NCBI GenBank assembly: GCA_025201365.1
Contig: JAIXMF010000008.1
Span: 744,001-808,000 of the forward strand
Direction: 5' to 3'
Origin: Syncephalis plumigaleata
Lineage: Eukaryota > Zoopagomycota > Zoopagomycetes > Zoopagales > Piptocephalidaceae
Length of the DNA: 64,000 bases
Below are positions 48,691 to 59,763 of this stretch, in pieces; positions within the stretch are counted from its first letter, which is position 1; each line of letters begins with the position of its first letter. The notes under the pieces were generated by a model, which saw only the letters and a program-made list of their open reading frames with translations, was not told where the DNA came from and ran no database searches. The translations under genes and the position numbers were made by a program.

Positions 48691-50637
48691 TCAAATTAAA
48701 CCGATGGTATTCAAACATACGCGTACTGCAATGGGTGCTTCAGAAAGAAGCATACGAGCAGATATATATGTATCCGGTCGAACAAGGTAAACAGCATGCT
48801 GATTTAGTAATGTACAATTGTAAACACTCGCCATAGTATTGTTGTCAAAGCAATCTCCTTGCTCGGTATCAATATATACTGGAGTATTGTGAAATTGTCC
48901 GTTAAGATGGGAGACAATTACTCGAAGGCTATCCGGCAGATCATCCATCTTTCGCTTGACATTCACCCCGTGAAGAATAAACGCCATAGGTATCGGGGAT
49001 TTATACATGCCAAGTGACTCGGTCAAACTCTTCAGTTCCTCGATGGGATTAGTTGATGTTGCGACAGCTGTGTCAATGGTCACTATGCGACAATCTATAA
49101 ATACAAGTGCGGTGTAGGATTTCTTGTTATTCGCAAAGAATCGATTGATATGAGTGTACGTAATAGTATTCGCATCAATCACTTGGCAATTGATGGCACG
49201 AGTACCTGGTGAGCAAAGTGGATCGGAGAAATACCAGAATGGAAACCATGATGAGGATGCTCTTTTCCACGCTGGTGTATCCGGAAAGATACCGTAATGC
49301 TCGGAGGATGCATATTTAACACGTAGTTGAGCATTCTTCTCGAGTAATGGACGTGACCAGACATTGGGCAAGTATTGCATAAATCTTAACACTCGAGTAA
49401 GTAATAGAAACTTCCATGGCCGTTTAGCAATCGACGATAAACCTCTCGAATGATTAATGACCGCGTCAGCTATTGGGATTCTCTCTGTCGCGTAGGACTT
49501 GAGCAGCTCCGGTTTGGCAAGTCCATTGTAGACCATGCCAACCTTCCATGCAAGATTCTCCGCATCTTGCAATCCAGTGTTCATACCTTGTGCTCCCATG
49601 GGACTGTGTACATGAGCAGCATCGCCACACAGGAATACACGCTTATCGTCAGAGATGTACTTGGATGCGCGACATTCATTGGGACTGAAATAGGAAATCG
49701 ACAGGATACGCATTCTCTCTACGTTGTACGGGTAATAGCGACGCTTAAACGTAGCGATCACTTCTTCATCGGTGCAATTCGGACGCTCGGTATAGCAATC
49801 CATGAACAAACGATATTGCCTTTCTTTACGCGCACGAATAACACCGCCATATCCATCGTTATCGACGATAAAACTAGCAGCAGCAGCAGCAGCATTAATA
49901 TTAGCATTAAATATTGCTATAGTAATCGCCACTTACCATGAAGCTGGCAACCACTCGGCATCAAGCTCAACATCGCAAACGCATACTTTAGAGCCGAGAG
50001 ACTGGGCATTGAATTCCACACCGATTGTTTTACGTACACTACTGTGTCCGCCATCACAACCAATTACGTATGACGCGTGCCTCTCCACCATTTCCTCGGA
50101 GTCAACTCGTTTCAATCGTACGTCAACGTATGCCGCATCCTCCATGACCGTATGGGAAATATACTGCCATCCACGCTTCACTTTGATCCCCAGCTCAATT
50201 AATTTCTCCTGAAGTAAGGCTTCCGTGATGACTTGTCCGCAGCCCAGCATGAAGGAATACTTGCTGCGAACACGCTCGATATCGAGAAATGAAATAAACT
50301 TGCCCTTGATGTAAGTGGATAATTTGGTAAATGGATTGCCCGCCTTGATGAACCGATCGATAAGGCCGTAGAAATCAAGCATCTCGAGAATACGAGGATG
50401 TATGACAGATGCACGTAGCTCATTCATTCCTTCAAACCTTCGTTCTAATGCGAGATGTATTGGTGTACATGTGTAGATTATTATCAAATTGAATATCCAG
50501 TATAGGCGTAGTAACTAACCATATATCTCGATTGGGACACCGGCTTCCGTAAGTATTATACCGGCCATTAGACCAACAGGACCGGCACCAATAATGATCA
50601 CTGGATGATGTACATTTGCTTGCAGATTGACATCCAT
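48691..50637 (-). CDS. FAD-dependent aromatic-ring hydroxylase-type monooxygenase
   Basis: PheA/TfdB (phenol 2-monooxygenase)-type flavoprotein using NADPH and O2; substrate unknown. Start MDVNLQANVHHPVIIIGAGP, giving the Rossmann GAGPVGLMAG, then after an intron ERRFEGMNELRASVIHPRIL. The second FAD motif is VIGCDGGHSSVRKTIGV (DG). The third is KRVFLCGDAAHVHSPMGAQG with MNTGLQDAENLAWK (GD). The C-terminal part from about 49240 matches the thioredoxin-like dimerisation domain of this family (SYTALVFIDCRIV, YLVRPDTYISARM). Three exons; the intron near 49885-49933 separates LPASW from DNDGYGGV. About 600 aa, the family norm. No frame break. Confidence 0.88.
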
Positions 50638-51070
50638 GATTGATATTGTATTCAATGTATAGGAATATCAATTGAACTGTTGTTGTTACTGCTGCTGCTG
50701 CTGTATTTATTATAGTGAAATGATAATGATAAGTAAATGAAACTATTTGGTATTTGCGTCATACAAATCGGTATATTTAAATCGGTATTATCCGAGGAAG
50801 CTCGCACTGTCAGTTTAGCTAAATAGATTGTACATGGCAATGACGTAGACGCTGCATGACAGTACATATGGGCGTTGATGTGACTCAATCAAATGAGTTG
50901 TAGTCATCTGATTCATCATCACATTACCTGTTATAATGTTGCACAACAACGCCAGTAATTCTCGAATTATATGAAACTAATAGATAAGCATATACTTAAT
51001 AATATATTTAATAATAATAATAGTAACAATAATAGCAATAATAGCAATAATCATATAATGCGCCATAGCA
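50638..51070. other. Spacer between monooxygenase and SNAP gene
   Basis: AT-rich 433 bp with GCT and AAT runs near 50689-50702 and 51000-51055. No gene seen. Confidence 0.4.
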
Positions 51071-52662
51071 TTATCGCATATCATCCGTGTCGAGTGTAGC
51101 AAATGCAGCATCGATTGCACGTATCTGCCATGATTCCAAATGGGAACGTGTTGTGAATGTAGCGCGCGACTCTTTGAATTTATCCGTATCATTAACGACC
51201 GCACAATCATACGCCATCTAACATCATGTCATTCATATTAGATGATGCGTTATTCCTACCTGAATACCATGAACTTATACAATGCTACTTACCTTCAAGA
51301 ATTGTCCTTGTGGCGATGTTTCAAATGACGGTAGTAACTCGATGGATTTCGCATTATGTCCACCAAGACGACCCCATGCACCGAGTGCCATCCAACATAG
51401 ACCGCCGTTGAATAGATGCTGCGGCATGAGCAACTTATCCGATGGACGATGTCGCATCTCATCGATGGCATCATCGAATGCGTGCACAGCATGTAGATAG
51501 TGACCGAATCGAGCTGCTGTCTCTGCCTCATGAATTCGCGTGTAGCAGTGGCGACTAAATTACACGATCAGTCAGTCAGTCAGTCAGTCAGTCAGTTGGT
51601 ATAGGATGCACACCGTACGATCACACTTGCTAATCTTCTCCTTCTACTTCTCCCTACTCTCTTATCGCATTCTTATTACTCACCCGTCACCCGCTCGCTC
51701 GTATAGATCGGCAGCACGTTTATATATCTGAGCAGCACGTAATCCCGCGGCACAGGGACCGGCTTCCTCTTCGGCACGAGTAATACGGCTTATTTCTGCC
51801 TCGGCCAACTTACAGAGGAGATTAGCGGCTCGTGATTCACCGGTGGCCCCACGACGTGTAAACAGCTCAATCGATCGTTCCAAATAGTTAATCGCTTTCT
51901 CATCTAGTTGCCCATTCGATTAGCCATTCGCCAGTACACTTACATACATCCAATTGTATATCACTATTTACCATGTCGACATCCATTGGCCGCTTGAACT
52001 TGACACTTGTAGGCTTCCTCAAAGCAAACAGCCGCTTCATACGCTGCCAGGTCATCGCCATTCTCCTTGGATTCTGCCACTGCCGCGATAAATGCCTCAC
52101 CCGCCGTGACATAAGCATTGGCAGCTTGAGCGTCTAGCATGAATGTTGTATTAATATTATACACTTATGATACTGGATAGATGATATGAATGACAGGCAT
52201 CATCCAGTAGCACTTACAATTACGCTTGCCCTTTGCATTAATGGCAGTCTCTTTAAGTTCCTCCGCTTTGTCTAGGGCATCCGTATTCGCGGATGTACCG
52301 CTTAATCCATGCGTTGACGTGGCACCGCCTTTAACACGAGTCTCGCTGATGAGCCACCAACGTCCGAACCAACCCAGATAAACGGTCTCAGCACCACTAT
52401 TGTAGCGTACAGTAGTAATGGCGCATACTTTATAGTTCTCGTAGATTATCTCGGGTAGCGGTGTGGCAACCGTAGCAAGTCGTCGTAGGAAACGACCTAC
52501 ATTAGCAGCCGTGGAAGCGGTGCCAGTAGTAGCTGGTGCAGTACCATCAGGAGAACGATCTTTACCAGTGGCAGCTAAATAGTTACGAAAGTGCTCGAAT
52601 GTTGGCACTGTTTGCTGCGAGTAGTAAAGCAGTAAACCTAGCAGGAAGAGTAATGGAAACAT
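51071..52662 (-). CDS. SNAP-family (Sec17-like) protein with added N-terminal membrane domain
   Basis: SNAPs link NSF to SNARE complexes for membrane fusion. The SNAP part is a TPR-like helical array: ALDKAEELKETAINAKGKRN, YAQAANAYVTAGEAFIAAVA, YEAAVCFEEAYKCQVQAANG, DEKAINYLERSIELFTRRG, CKLAEAEISRI, AAQIYKRAADLYERAGDG and LMPQHLFNGGLCWMALGA. It ends SHLESWQIRAIDAAFATLD. Ahead of it, in the same exon and frame, are ~140 extra residues: a hydrophobic anchor (MFPLLFLLGLLLYY), PTFEHFRNYLAATG and an ordered block (YKVCAITTVRYNSG, VYLGWFGRWWLISE). No Met between this block and the first SNAP helix could start a separate protein. The fusion is therefore the only reading visible. Alpha versus gamma subtype was not decided. 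Confidence 0.75.
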
Positions 52663-53126
52663 AATAACAGCAATGTTGATAGAAATAGTAGTAGCAGTAG
52701 CAGTAGTAGTAGACGAGCAAGAACAAAGTTAAGGAGCAACGTTCAATAATAAACGATACTCAATCGCCAAGCCATTATACATCCTATTCTCTCTCTTTCT
52801 TAGTATTCCATTGTATTCATGTCCTATACAACATACTACAATGATATCGTATATTGCTTATGATATAGTTGTCAATTCATTTATTGAATAGAATATTAAC
52901 AAGTCAATACATTAATTAATGAATAGGTTCCTGTATATCAACGTGTATAGTGTAAAAGAGTTGCAAATGGGGCATACTAATTACTTGACTGGTATTTGGT
53001 GATAGTAATAGTAATAGTAATCGTGATGATGGTGGTGGTGGTGAATCATCAGACATCAATGGTGTGGATGTGTCGACTGTCCCAAAGTTCCTCCTCTTCC
53101 ACACACACCTATTTGGAATCGTCGCC
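52663..53126. promoter_or_regulatory. Divergent promoter region, SNAP gene / RPL42
   Basis: 464 bp between divergent starts; CT-rich stretch at 52785-52800. A frame on the opposite strand at 52916-53128 is not supported. Confidence 0.45.
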
Positions 53127-54092
53127 ATGGTGGGTAACTCTAGTAGAAATGATGGATGGCATATATATCATCTACTGCAGTATCATGTACTCCATATCAT
53201 ATACTATCTAGAATGGATCAATCAATAGAGATGAATCTATGAGTGGATGGATGGATGGATGGATGGATGAACATGGATGGATGAATATATATGAGACATG
53301 AAGGAGTGAATCTTGAAAATACTCGTCTATTATGACTGCATACTAGATTACACTGAAACTAGTCAACGACGTGAATACATAAGCGTGTACAGTCTACTTT
53401 AGACAGTGGCGTATATTCACATATATAATATGAATATTATTAACACGATCGTACTATGTGATATTGATACAGGTCAACATCCCAAAGACCCGCAACACCT
53501 TCTGCAAGGGTAAAGAGTGCCGCAAGCACACACCACACAAGGTGACCCAATACAAGGCGGGCAAGCGTGCCGAAAACGCTCTTGGTAAGTAGTAATAACC
53601 AGATGCTATATAAATATCTAGATAGATAGATAGATGAACTATGTTATGACATTTAAGAACATTGTTCAAGTATACTATTATCTTGTTATTAGTTTATATG
53701 GCAACATCAACGTCAACATTATCATATTACAAACTGCTTTTTATTAACATATTCTAATTGATTGTATCATTCGATAGGTGAGCGTCGTTATCGTCGTAAG
53801 CAGGCCGGTTTCGGTGGTCAGACTAAGCCGGTGTTCCACAAGAAGGCCAAGACCACCAAGAAGGTTGTCTTGCGTCTTGAATGCACTGTCTGCAAATACA
53901 AGCAGCAATTGCCTTTGAAGCGTTGCAAACACTTTGAGCTCGGTGGTGACAAGAAGACCAAGGTAAGCTAACAATGATGATGATGATGATGAAATAGCAG
54001 CACATCTAGCATTGTATTAAATATTTATTAACTGTTATTGTTTACTTGTTATTGTTATCATTATTGTATAGGGTGCTGCTCTTGTTTTCTAA
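53127..54092 (+). CDS. RPL42: 60S ribosomal protein eL42
   Basis: Zinc-binding protein of the ribosomal E site (formerly L36a/L44). Exon 1 is only ATG (53127-53129), followed by a 343 bp intron; exon 2 is 53473-53584, exon 3 53778-53962, exon 4 54072-54092. The spliced product, 106 residues including Met, reads [20 protein letters not shown], then [58 protein letters not shown], ending KGAALVF. Zinc Cys pairs are C-x4-C and C-x2-C with a later Cys. GGQTKP keeps the Pro associated with cycloheximide sensitivity in yeast. An intron directly after ATG is also found in yeast RPL42. Confidence 0.96.
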
Positions 54093-54482
54093 GCAGTTTG
54101 GAGTTTATCCCTTTGGAACACACATTCTTCACCTCTATTTGTACGGTGTAGTCATGGTATCCCATTCGTTCAGATAGTGATGGCTATATGTGTTGAAATA
54201 AATTTGCTTCACCATGATATTATTATCATTTATATAGCTATATAGTGTGTAAAAACGCGTCATTTACTTTCTTTATATAACAAAATGGTACTCTTGATCT
54301 CTATATTAAAAAGTATATTTCGATGGCATTTCTTTTATTATATGAATAAATGAACAAGAAAGTAACTAATCTGTGCTAAATTGCAATGGAATAGGAAATG
54401 ATGATAACACATTGGATATGTATACACATGTTGTGCGTGTATGTTCGTTCAAAGTATTTACGTATGAACATGGCGTAGCATA
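54093..54482. other. Convergent 3' spacer, RPL42 / ammonium transporter
   Basis: 390 bp AT-rich; an AATAAA-like gaaataaattt lies at about 54195-54205, about 110 bp after the RPL42 stop. No gene seen. Confidence 0.5.
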
Positions 54483-55838
54483 CTATTTTTGAGATTCAAC
54501 ATCAATGGTAGTAGGTGAAGTTAGCGTGGTGGCATTCAATTCCACAGGAGAGGTCGGCTTCGATATCTGATCATAGTTGTATTCACCCATTTGAGTGACA
54601 TCAAGACCAAGGGCCTCCTCCTCCTCGTCAACACGTAGACGAAGCAATGGGATCTTATTCATAATGAATAGAATGATAAGCGTGATGACAAATGCCCAGC
54701 CAGCACCGGCTGCACTAGCTGCCATCTGGATCGGTAGCTGAATCCAATGACCGTTGACCCAGCCACCCGGGATACTGGCATTATCAAGTGAAGCGATACT
54801 GGCATCGGCAAATATACCGGTTAGCAGATTGCCCACGAGGCCACCAACACCATGTACGCTGAACACGTCGAGTGCATCGTCGTAGCGAAGTCGATGCTTG
54901 AGATCGCCGGCGAAATGGCAGACCACACCCGCGATAATACCGAATACGAGTGCGGCCCATGGTTCAACGAAACCCGATGCCGGTGTGATGGCAACGAGTC
55001 CGGCCACGGCACCGCTACAAAAGTGGAAACTACTTAGTTTACGCTCGTGTCGATAAGCCAGCAGCATCCAGGTGAGTCCGGATGCAGCGGCGGCCACATT
55101 CGTCACGATAGCTGCCATACCGGCACGTCCATTAGCCGCGACAGCACTACCAGGATTGAAACCGATCCAGCCAAACCATAGTAAAGCCGTACCCAGCATG
55201 ACATTGGCGTAGTTGTGCGGCTTGAAGTTCTCCTTGCCAAAGCCTTGACGACGACCAACGACGATGGCGTAGGCGAGTGCGGCGAATCCACTGCTCATGT
55301 GTACGGGAGTGCCACCCGCGTAATCGAGACTACCCAGGGTGCGTAGCCAACCGTTGGGTGCCCATGTCCAATAGGCAATCGGATTGTAGACGAGTGTCGA
55401 CCAAATAAACAGGAATACAATGGCGGGCAGGATGCGAGAACGTTCGGCGGCGGCACCAAACGCTAACGCGGGTGTGAGTGCGGCAAACATACTCTGGTAG
55501 GTGCAGTAGACGGTCTCGGAGATGGTGGGCGCATTGGGATGTGGCGCATTACCGACGCCCATGAGAAAGGCTTGCTTGAGATTGCCGATGAATATGCCAC
55601 CATCTTTGGCGAGGGCCAACGAGTAGCCCCATACAAACCACTCGATACCGACCACGGCCAGACTAAGCATACTAAGAAAGATGAGGGAGAGTGCGTTCTT
55701 GCTACGTGCCATGCCACTGTAGAAGTAGCCGACACCGGGAATCATTATAAATACAAGGGCGGTGGAGGTGAGCACCCATGATTGATCGCCTCCGGAGAGT
55801 GAGGATACCTCTGCGCTTTGTCGTCGAATGAGATGCAT
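54483..55838 (-). CDS. MEP: Ammonium transporter, Mep/Amt family
   Basis: Plasma-membrane NH4+/NH3 transporter, 451 aa, single exon. Eleven hydrophobic segments are visible, opening SWVLTSTALVFIMIPGVGYF and YSGMARSKNALSLIFLSML. Key residues: the pore twin histidines sit in GGTPVHMSSGFAALAY and VFSVHGVGGLVGNLLTG. The family signature block is CSGAVAGLVAITPASGFVEP, and WIGFNPGSAVAANGRAG is also typical. The C-terminal tail (LRVDEEEEALGLDVTQMGEY) carries the GLD regulatory motif. No intron, and codon use is GC-richer than neighbouring spacers, typical of a strongly expressed gene. The motif carried by Mep2-type sensors versus plain transporters cannot be decided by eye. Confidence 0.96.
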   Translation of the reverse strand: MHLIRRQSAEVSSLSGGDQSWVLTSTALVFIMIPGVGYFYSGMARSKNALSLIFLSMLSLAVVGIEWFVWGYSLALAKDGGIFIGNLKQAFLMGVGNAPHPNAPTISETVYCTYQSMFAALTPALAFGAAAERSRILPAIVFLFIWSTLVYNPIAYWTWAPNGWLRTLGSLDYAGGTPVHMSSGFAALAYAIVVGRRQGFGKENFKPHNYANVMLGTALLWFGWIGFNPGSAVAANGRAGMAAIVTNVAAAASGLTWMLLAYRHERKLSSFHFCSGAVAGLVAITPASGFVEPWAALVFGIIAGVVCHFAGDLKHRLRYDDALDVFSVHGVGGLVGNLLTGIFADASIASLDNASIPGGWVNGHWIQLPIQMAASAAGAGWAFVITLIILFIMNKIPLLRLRVDEEEEALGLDVTQMGEYNYDQISKPTSPVELNATTLTSPTTIDVESQK

Positions 55839-56784
55839 AATGATATAAGATGAGATGCAACCAAGTAGTTGCTATTACTATTACTCGACAATAAAGTTGC
55901 AAGTAATAATAATCAATGAAATAAGAAAGAATAATAGAGTCAGTTAGATATGTATTACACGTTACAATGTTAAATAAAATAACCATATAGGTAGATAAAG
56001 AGTAATTAGCAATAAATGATAGTAGCAGTAATAGATGAATAACCACTTTGACAACGAACGAGATAATGGTACGTTTGCGTTATAGTAAATGATAGTAATC
56101 GCTTGCTTATTTATACATTTATAAATTACACAAGTAGATGGCACATCCACCTTGGCAATGATAATTAATGATCATGACATTGCTCCTATTAGCCATTGAC
56201 GTGATTGATAGATAACAGGACTGTTCATTGATAGTTAACGCATCCGAACCAGATTACTTGGACATGTTCCTATAATAGTAAAGATACAGGAGATACAGCT
56301 GTCATACACTCCAGATCTAGTCATGTTGTAAGGTGGTAATGCTATTCATTGAATGGAATGGTACTGTAGTAGTGTACGGATAAGCGGAGGAATGGGCCAC
56401 ATGATGATAGATAATCATTAGATAGACTATGTACACGTACATGCATATCGGATCGTATGATGATTGGTGTGATACGGTTTGTGCTTGTAAAGGGCGGAAA
56501 AGGGAACAAGGCATTTTGATAGAGCAAATTAGCGGTGAATGAATTGCACTCAACTCCTTCATCTTGTAATAACTTACTATTGTAAAATAAATGAATAAGT
56601 AAAGCTATAGCAGTTACATATGCAATTATATGATATTTATTCGTAAAAACAAAAAGGCTAACTGTGTAAATTGGTTGGAAAAGTCCTGTAAATAAAGACA
56701 CTAGAATGAGACATGTCCCGTTTTAGTCTAATTTATCTTTTTTTATTTTATTACTATATTTCATTTTTATATACACGACGTGTA
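55839..56784. promoter_or_regulatory. Divergent spacer, ammonium transporter / MTG1
   Basis: 0.95 kb with AT-rich sequence. A mariner-like terminal motif lies at 56669-56690 (listed separately). The frame at 56342-56701 on - has no known domain. GATA elements (GATAAG near 55846 and others) are present but too common in AT-rich DNA to claim nitrogen control. Confidence 0.4.
56669..56690. repeat. Solo Tc1/mariner-like terminal motif
   Basis: On the - strand this reads TACAGGACTTTTCCAACC followed by AATT, close to the motif at 61285-61305 (TACAGGGTTTTCCAACCGAT). TA followed by CAGGG-type ends is usual for Tc1/mariner elements. No partner end in inverted orientation and no transposase was found near by, so this may be a remnant or a chance match. 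Confidence 0.35.
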
Positions 56785-58367
56785 ATGAGTGGTTTCCGTA
56801 CGTCGTTCACCTACCATCGGTCTATTAACTGGTTTCCTGGCCATATGGCCAAGGGATTACGACAGATTAAGGAGCGACTACAACGTGACGTAGATCTGGT
56901 GGTTGAGGTGCGTGATGCAAGAATATCCTTTAACTATTCCTTTTTGTTCTTTGTTCGCTAGAGAACAAGAACTAAAGGAATGCACACACTAATGAAGAAG
57001 AAAAAGTAATAGTTTACCTTAACTGCTTGTTGTTATTACATTCCCTTCTCGTCTACGAATAGTCGGTTCGAGACATTGGCCCGACGGAAACAACGGCTTA
57101 TCGTCTATAATAAGGCGGATCTGGCTGACCCTACCGCTGAAGTGGTAAGTAAACACGCGTGTATTTATACTTGCATAACTATAATATCAAAGAAATAGAC
57201 GAGGTAAGCCTCTATCTTCACCTTGATACTAATGACAATCGCGTATCTTATTAGGCAATTACACGTGCCTTTGAGGAATATCGAGGTCAATCCGTGTTGT
57301 TTACAGACGCGAACGGTAATCGTAATATAGACAAAGTGCTTCAATGTGCTGCAGGTTAGTGCACGAGATAGCTGGATGAATGAAAAGGAAGAAAACGATT
57401 ACAATACGAGTAAATGGACTAATGATCGATATACTATTACTACGACTATGACAATAATAATGATAATAATTAGATGTGGCTCGGAACAATCAAAGTCGCC
57501 TGTCGCGTACTACCGTGCTAGTCGTGGGGATGCCTAATGTTGGCAAATCCTCTATTATTAATGCGTTACGAAGACTAGGCGTGGGACGTGGTAGGTACCT
57601 ACACAAATTAGTTAATAAAACAATAGGACTAGAGCTCTCGTATATTGTTATCGTTATTGTTTGTACGAACATGTATTGTTTCAGGTAAAGCGGCAGCCAC
57701 GGGTGCTCAACCGGGTGTAACGCGCGCTGTTGTCGGCACTATTAAAGTGTTTGAGAATCCGGATGTCTATATTGTTGACTCGCCAGGTACGCGTCTGAAT
57801 AGAATGTGGTTGAACACTAGTATTGAATAGCAAGACACGATTATTGATATTGATATTGTTATTGATATAGGTGTTATGATACCACATATTGAGGATCCAA
57901 TCACTTCACTCAAAGTAGCAATTACAGGAGGAGTACGTGATCATTTGGCGGATGAAGAAATCATGGTCGATTATCTGTTGTTCCGTTTGAACCAAGCAAG
58001 CAATGAAACGTGAGTAAGGCCTTTTTTCGCTTTCCACTATTCTTGATTATTCGATTATTCGATTATTCTATTATCAATAGCGAAATAAACGCGCATGTGT
58101 ATTTGCAACATACTAATGCTTATTATGGGTAACTTTACACTCAGATATGTGAATTTGTTTGGCCTGCAGCAACCGACCGACAATGTCTATACGCTATTGA
58201 CACAGACTGCATCTAGGATCGGGGCAGTTAGACGTGGCGGAGAAGTGGACACATCTGCTGCAGCCATGTACATTTTGCGTAAATATCGTGAAGGACGCTT
58301 AGGTCGCTTTACACTAGACGACTTTGATAATGATTCGCTTAAAAAGTATTTCTCACCTAACAAATAA
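56785..58367 (+). CDS. MTG1: Mitochondrial ribosome-associated GTPase MTG1
   Basis: Circularly permuted YlqF/MTG1 GTPase for assembly of the mitochondrial large subunit. Start MSGFRTSFTYHRSINWFPGH; an in-frame upstream ATG at 56713 would add a hydrophobic, membrane-like stretch and is less likely. Order of motifs: WFPGHMAKGLRQIKERL, VEVRDAR/IPFSSTNSRFETL across the AT-AC intron, G4 NKADLAD, then G1 GMPNVGKSSIINALRR, GVTRAV (G2) and G3 DSPG. Then HIEDPITSLKVAITGGVRDH and a C-terminal helix AAAMYILRKYREGRLGRFTL, ending SPNK. Eight exons; seven introns, six of them GT-AG. ~320 aa, as usual. No frame break. Confidence 0.93.
56923..57039 (+). other. AT-AC intron with U12-type signals in MTG1
   Basis: The 117 bp intron begins ATATCCTTT, the exact U12 AT-AC donor consensus. 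It contains TACCTTAACT, matching the U12 branch site CCTTAAC, with the branch A about 17 nt before the end, and finishes TTATTAC. Splicing these ends joins GAT GCA AGA to ATT CCC TTC in phase 0, giving RDARIPFSSTNSRFETL; human MTG1 has HDARIPLSGRNPLFQETL. No GT-AG alternative restores this block. Confidence 0.9.
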
Positions 58368-59763
58368 ATCAAATTAAATGATTACACTTGCTTGATTGGG
58401 TAGTGACATTAATGATAGAGGATAGAGAGAGAGAGAGGAGTGACAATCAAGCGTACGCGTGCGTGTATATGTTTGTATATGGTACTCCCACATTTTTCAC
58501 CTCTTCACTTTTTCTTCTATCAGCCTCTATTATTTCTATACGGAGAACACAATGGCGACGGCATTGTTCTAGGAATAGCATCACGGGCTATGCTCGGCAA
58601 CTGATTCCTTTTTGTGTTACGAAACGGTCATCCTATCAGCAATAACGATTAATACAAACAGACTAGCGAGCAAGTAGGGCCGACTTACAAGTGGACTGGC
58701 TAGAATGCCGAGGTTTTCTGTCAGCAGTATATGATGAACAGGTTTGTCTGTTTCATCAATGGTTACCCCGTGCAGTAGCCGTGTCAACGTTGAAATGTCA
58801 AGAAATCCATAGTTGAATGGATGAACACGCACACACACACATGTCATCAGCCAAGCGAGAGAAGGGAGACATGTTCCTTACTTTCTCTCTCTCTCTCTCT
58901 CTCTCTATTTTGCTCAATGTTTATCACTTGAATCATTTACGAATGAGCGTGTATGGATGTGATGCTCATACACACACATACGCATGCCTCTACCTATTAT
59001 TATCAGATACGCGGGATGTAGTTGGCACTTGTCTCATCATCTGCATACACCACACACACACATATATACCCAGAAGCATACACACTTACATGGACGTATT
59101 CGCTCTTCAAGGGCACACATCGCTTTATCAAAACAACTGGTTATTTCGCCTTTTTTAGTGTCGTTCTAACTGCTGTGACCACGTGTTTCACGTAGGACGC
59201 TTGCCTATTGGTGCATGGCCGGTGTAATTACTGCCTTTCTTTCACCTGTTTTTGCTAATATTGGAGAGGAGAGGAAACAGACGGAATAATGCGTGCCATC
59301 GTACAACCAGTCATTAGCACAGTAATGGCTGTAATGACAATAGCATCAATAGTAGTCGTGCTTCCTTTCCCTCTTTTTCTTTTTCTTAATTGCGCAGGGC
59401 CAGCCACATGATATAAATCGTGCCACTGTCCTGTCCCCCAACTACTAATCGACGTTTACCTATCTCCACCACTATTTTACTTCTTTACTACTACACAGCT
59501 ACTACTTTACTATAGCTTCCACTACTATTCATCCGCTTTCCTTGTTCACCTTTAGCGGTCCGATTCTATCCTACGTATAATTCACTCTTTTCTTTCTTAT
59601 TAGGTATACGCTACTTTATTTATCAACTTGTTGGTAAATATTAATACGCAATCGATTTGCGTCTATTTTGTTTGTCATAAGAACAGCAATAACAACAATA
59701 ACAACAACAACACCAATAACCTCACATCCTCTCTCTATCCCATCCAATTCAAATCCATAAATC
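58368..59763 (+). promoter_or_regulatory. Intergenic region upstream of the CAP gene, 1.4 kb
   Basis: No supported gene. It holds CT runs near 58881-58908, CA runs near 58830 and 59050, and a TATA-like gatataaatcg near 59410 followed by CT/ACT-rich sequence typical of promoters here. A CAACAA run lies at 59690-59715 close to the start. Confidence 0.5.

Noticed and set aside
56342-56701. 119-codon frame overlapping the mariner-like end
   Set aside because: No transposase motif, and it lies in an AT-rich spacer of two divergent genes.
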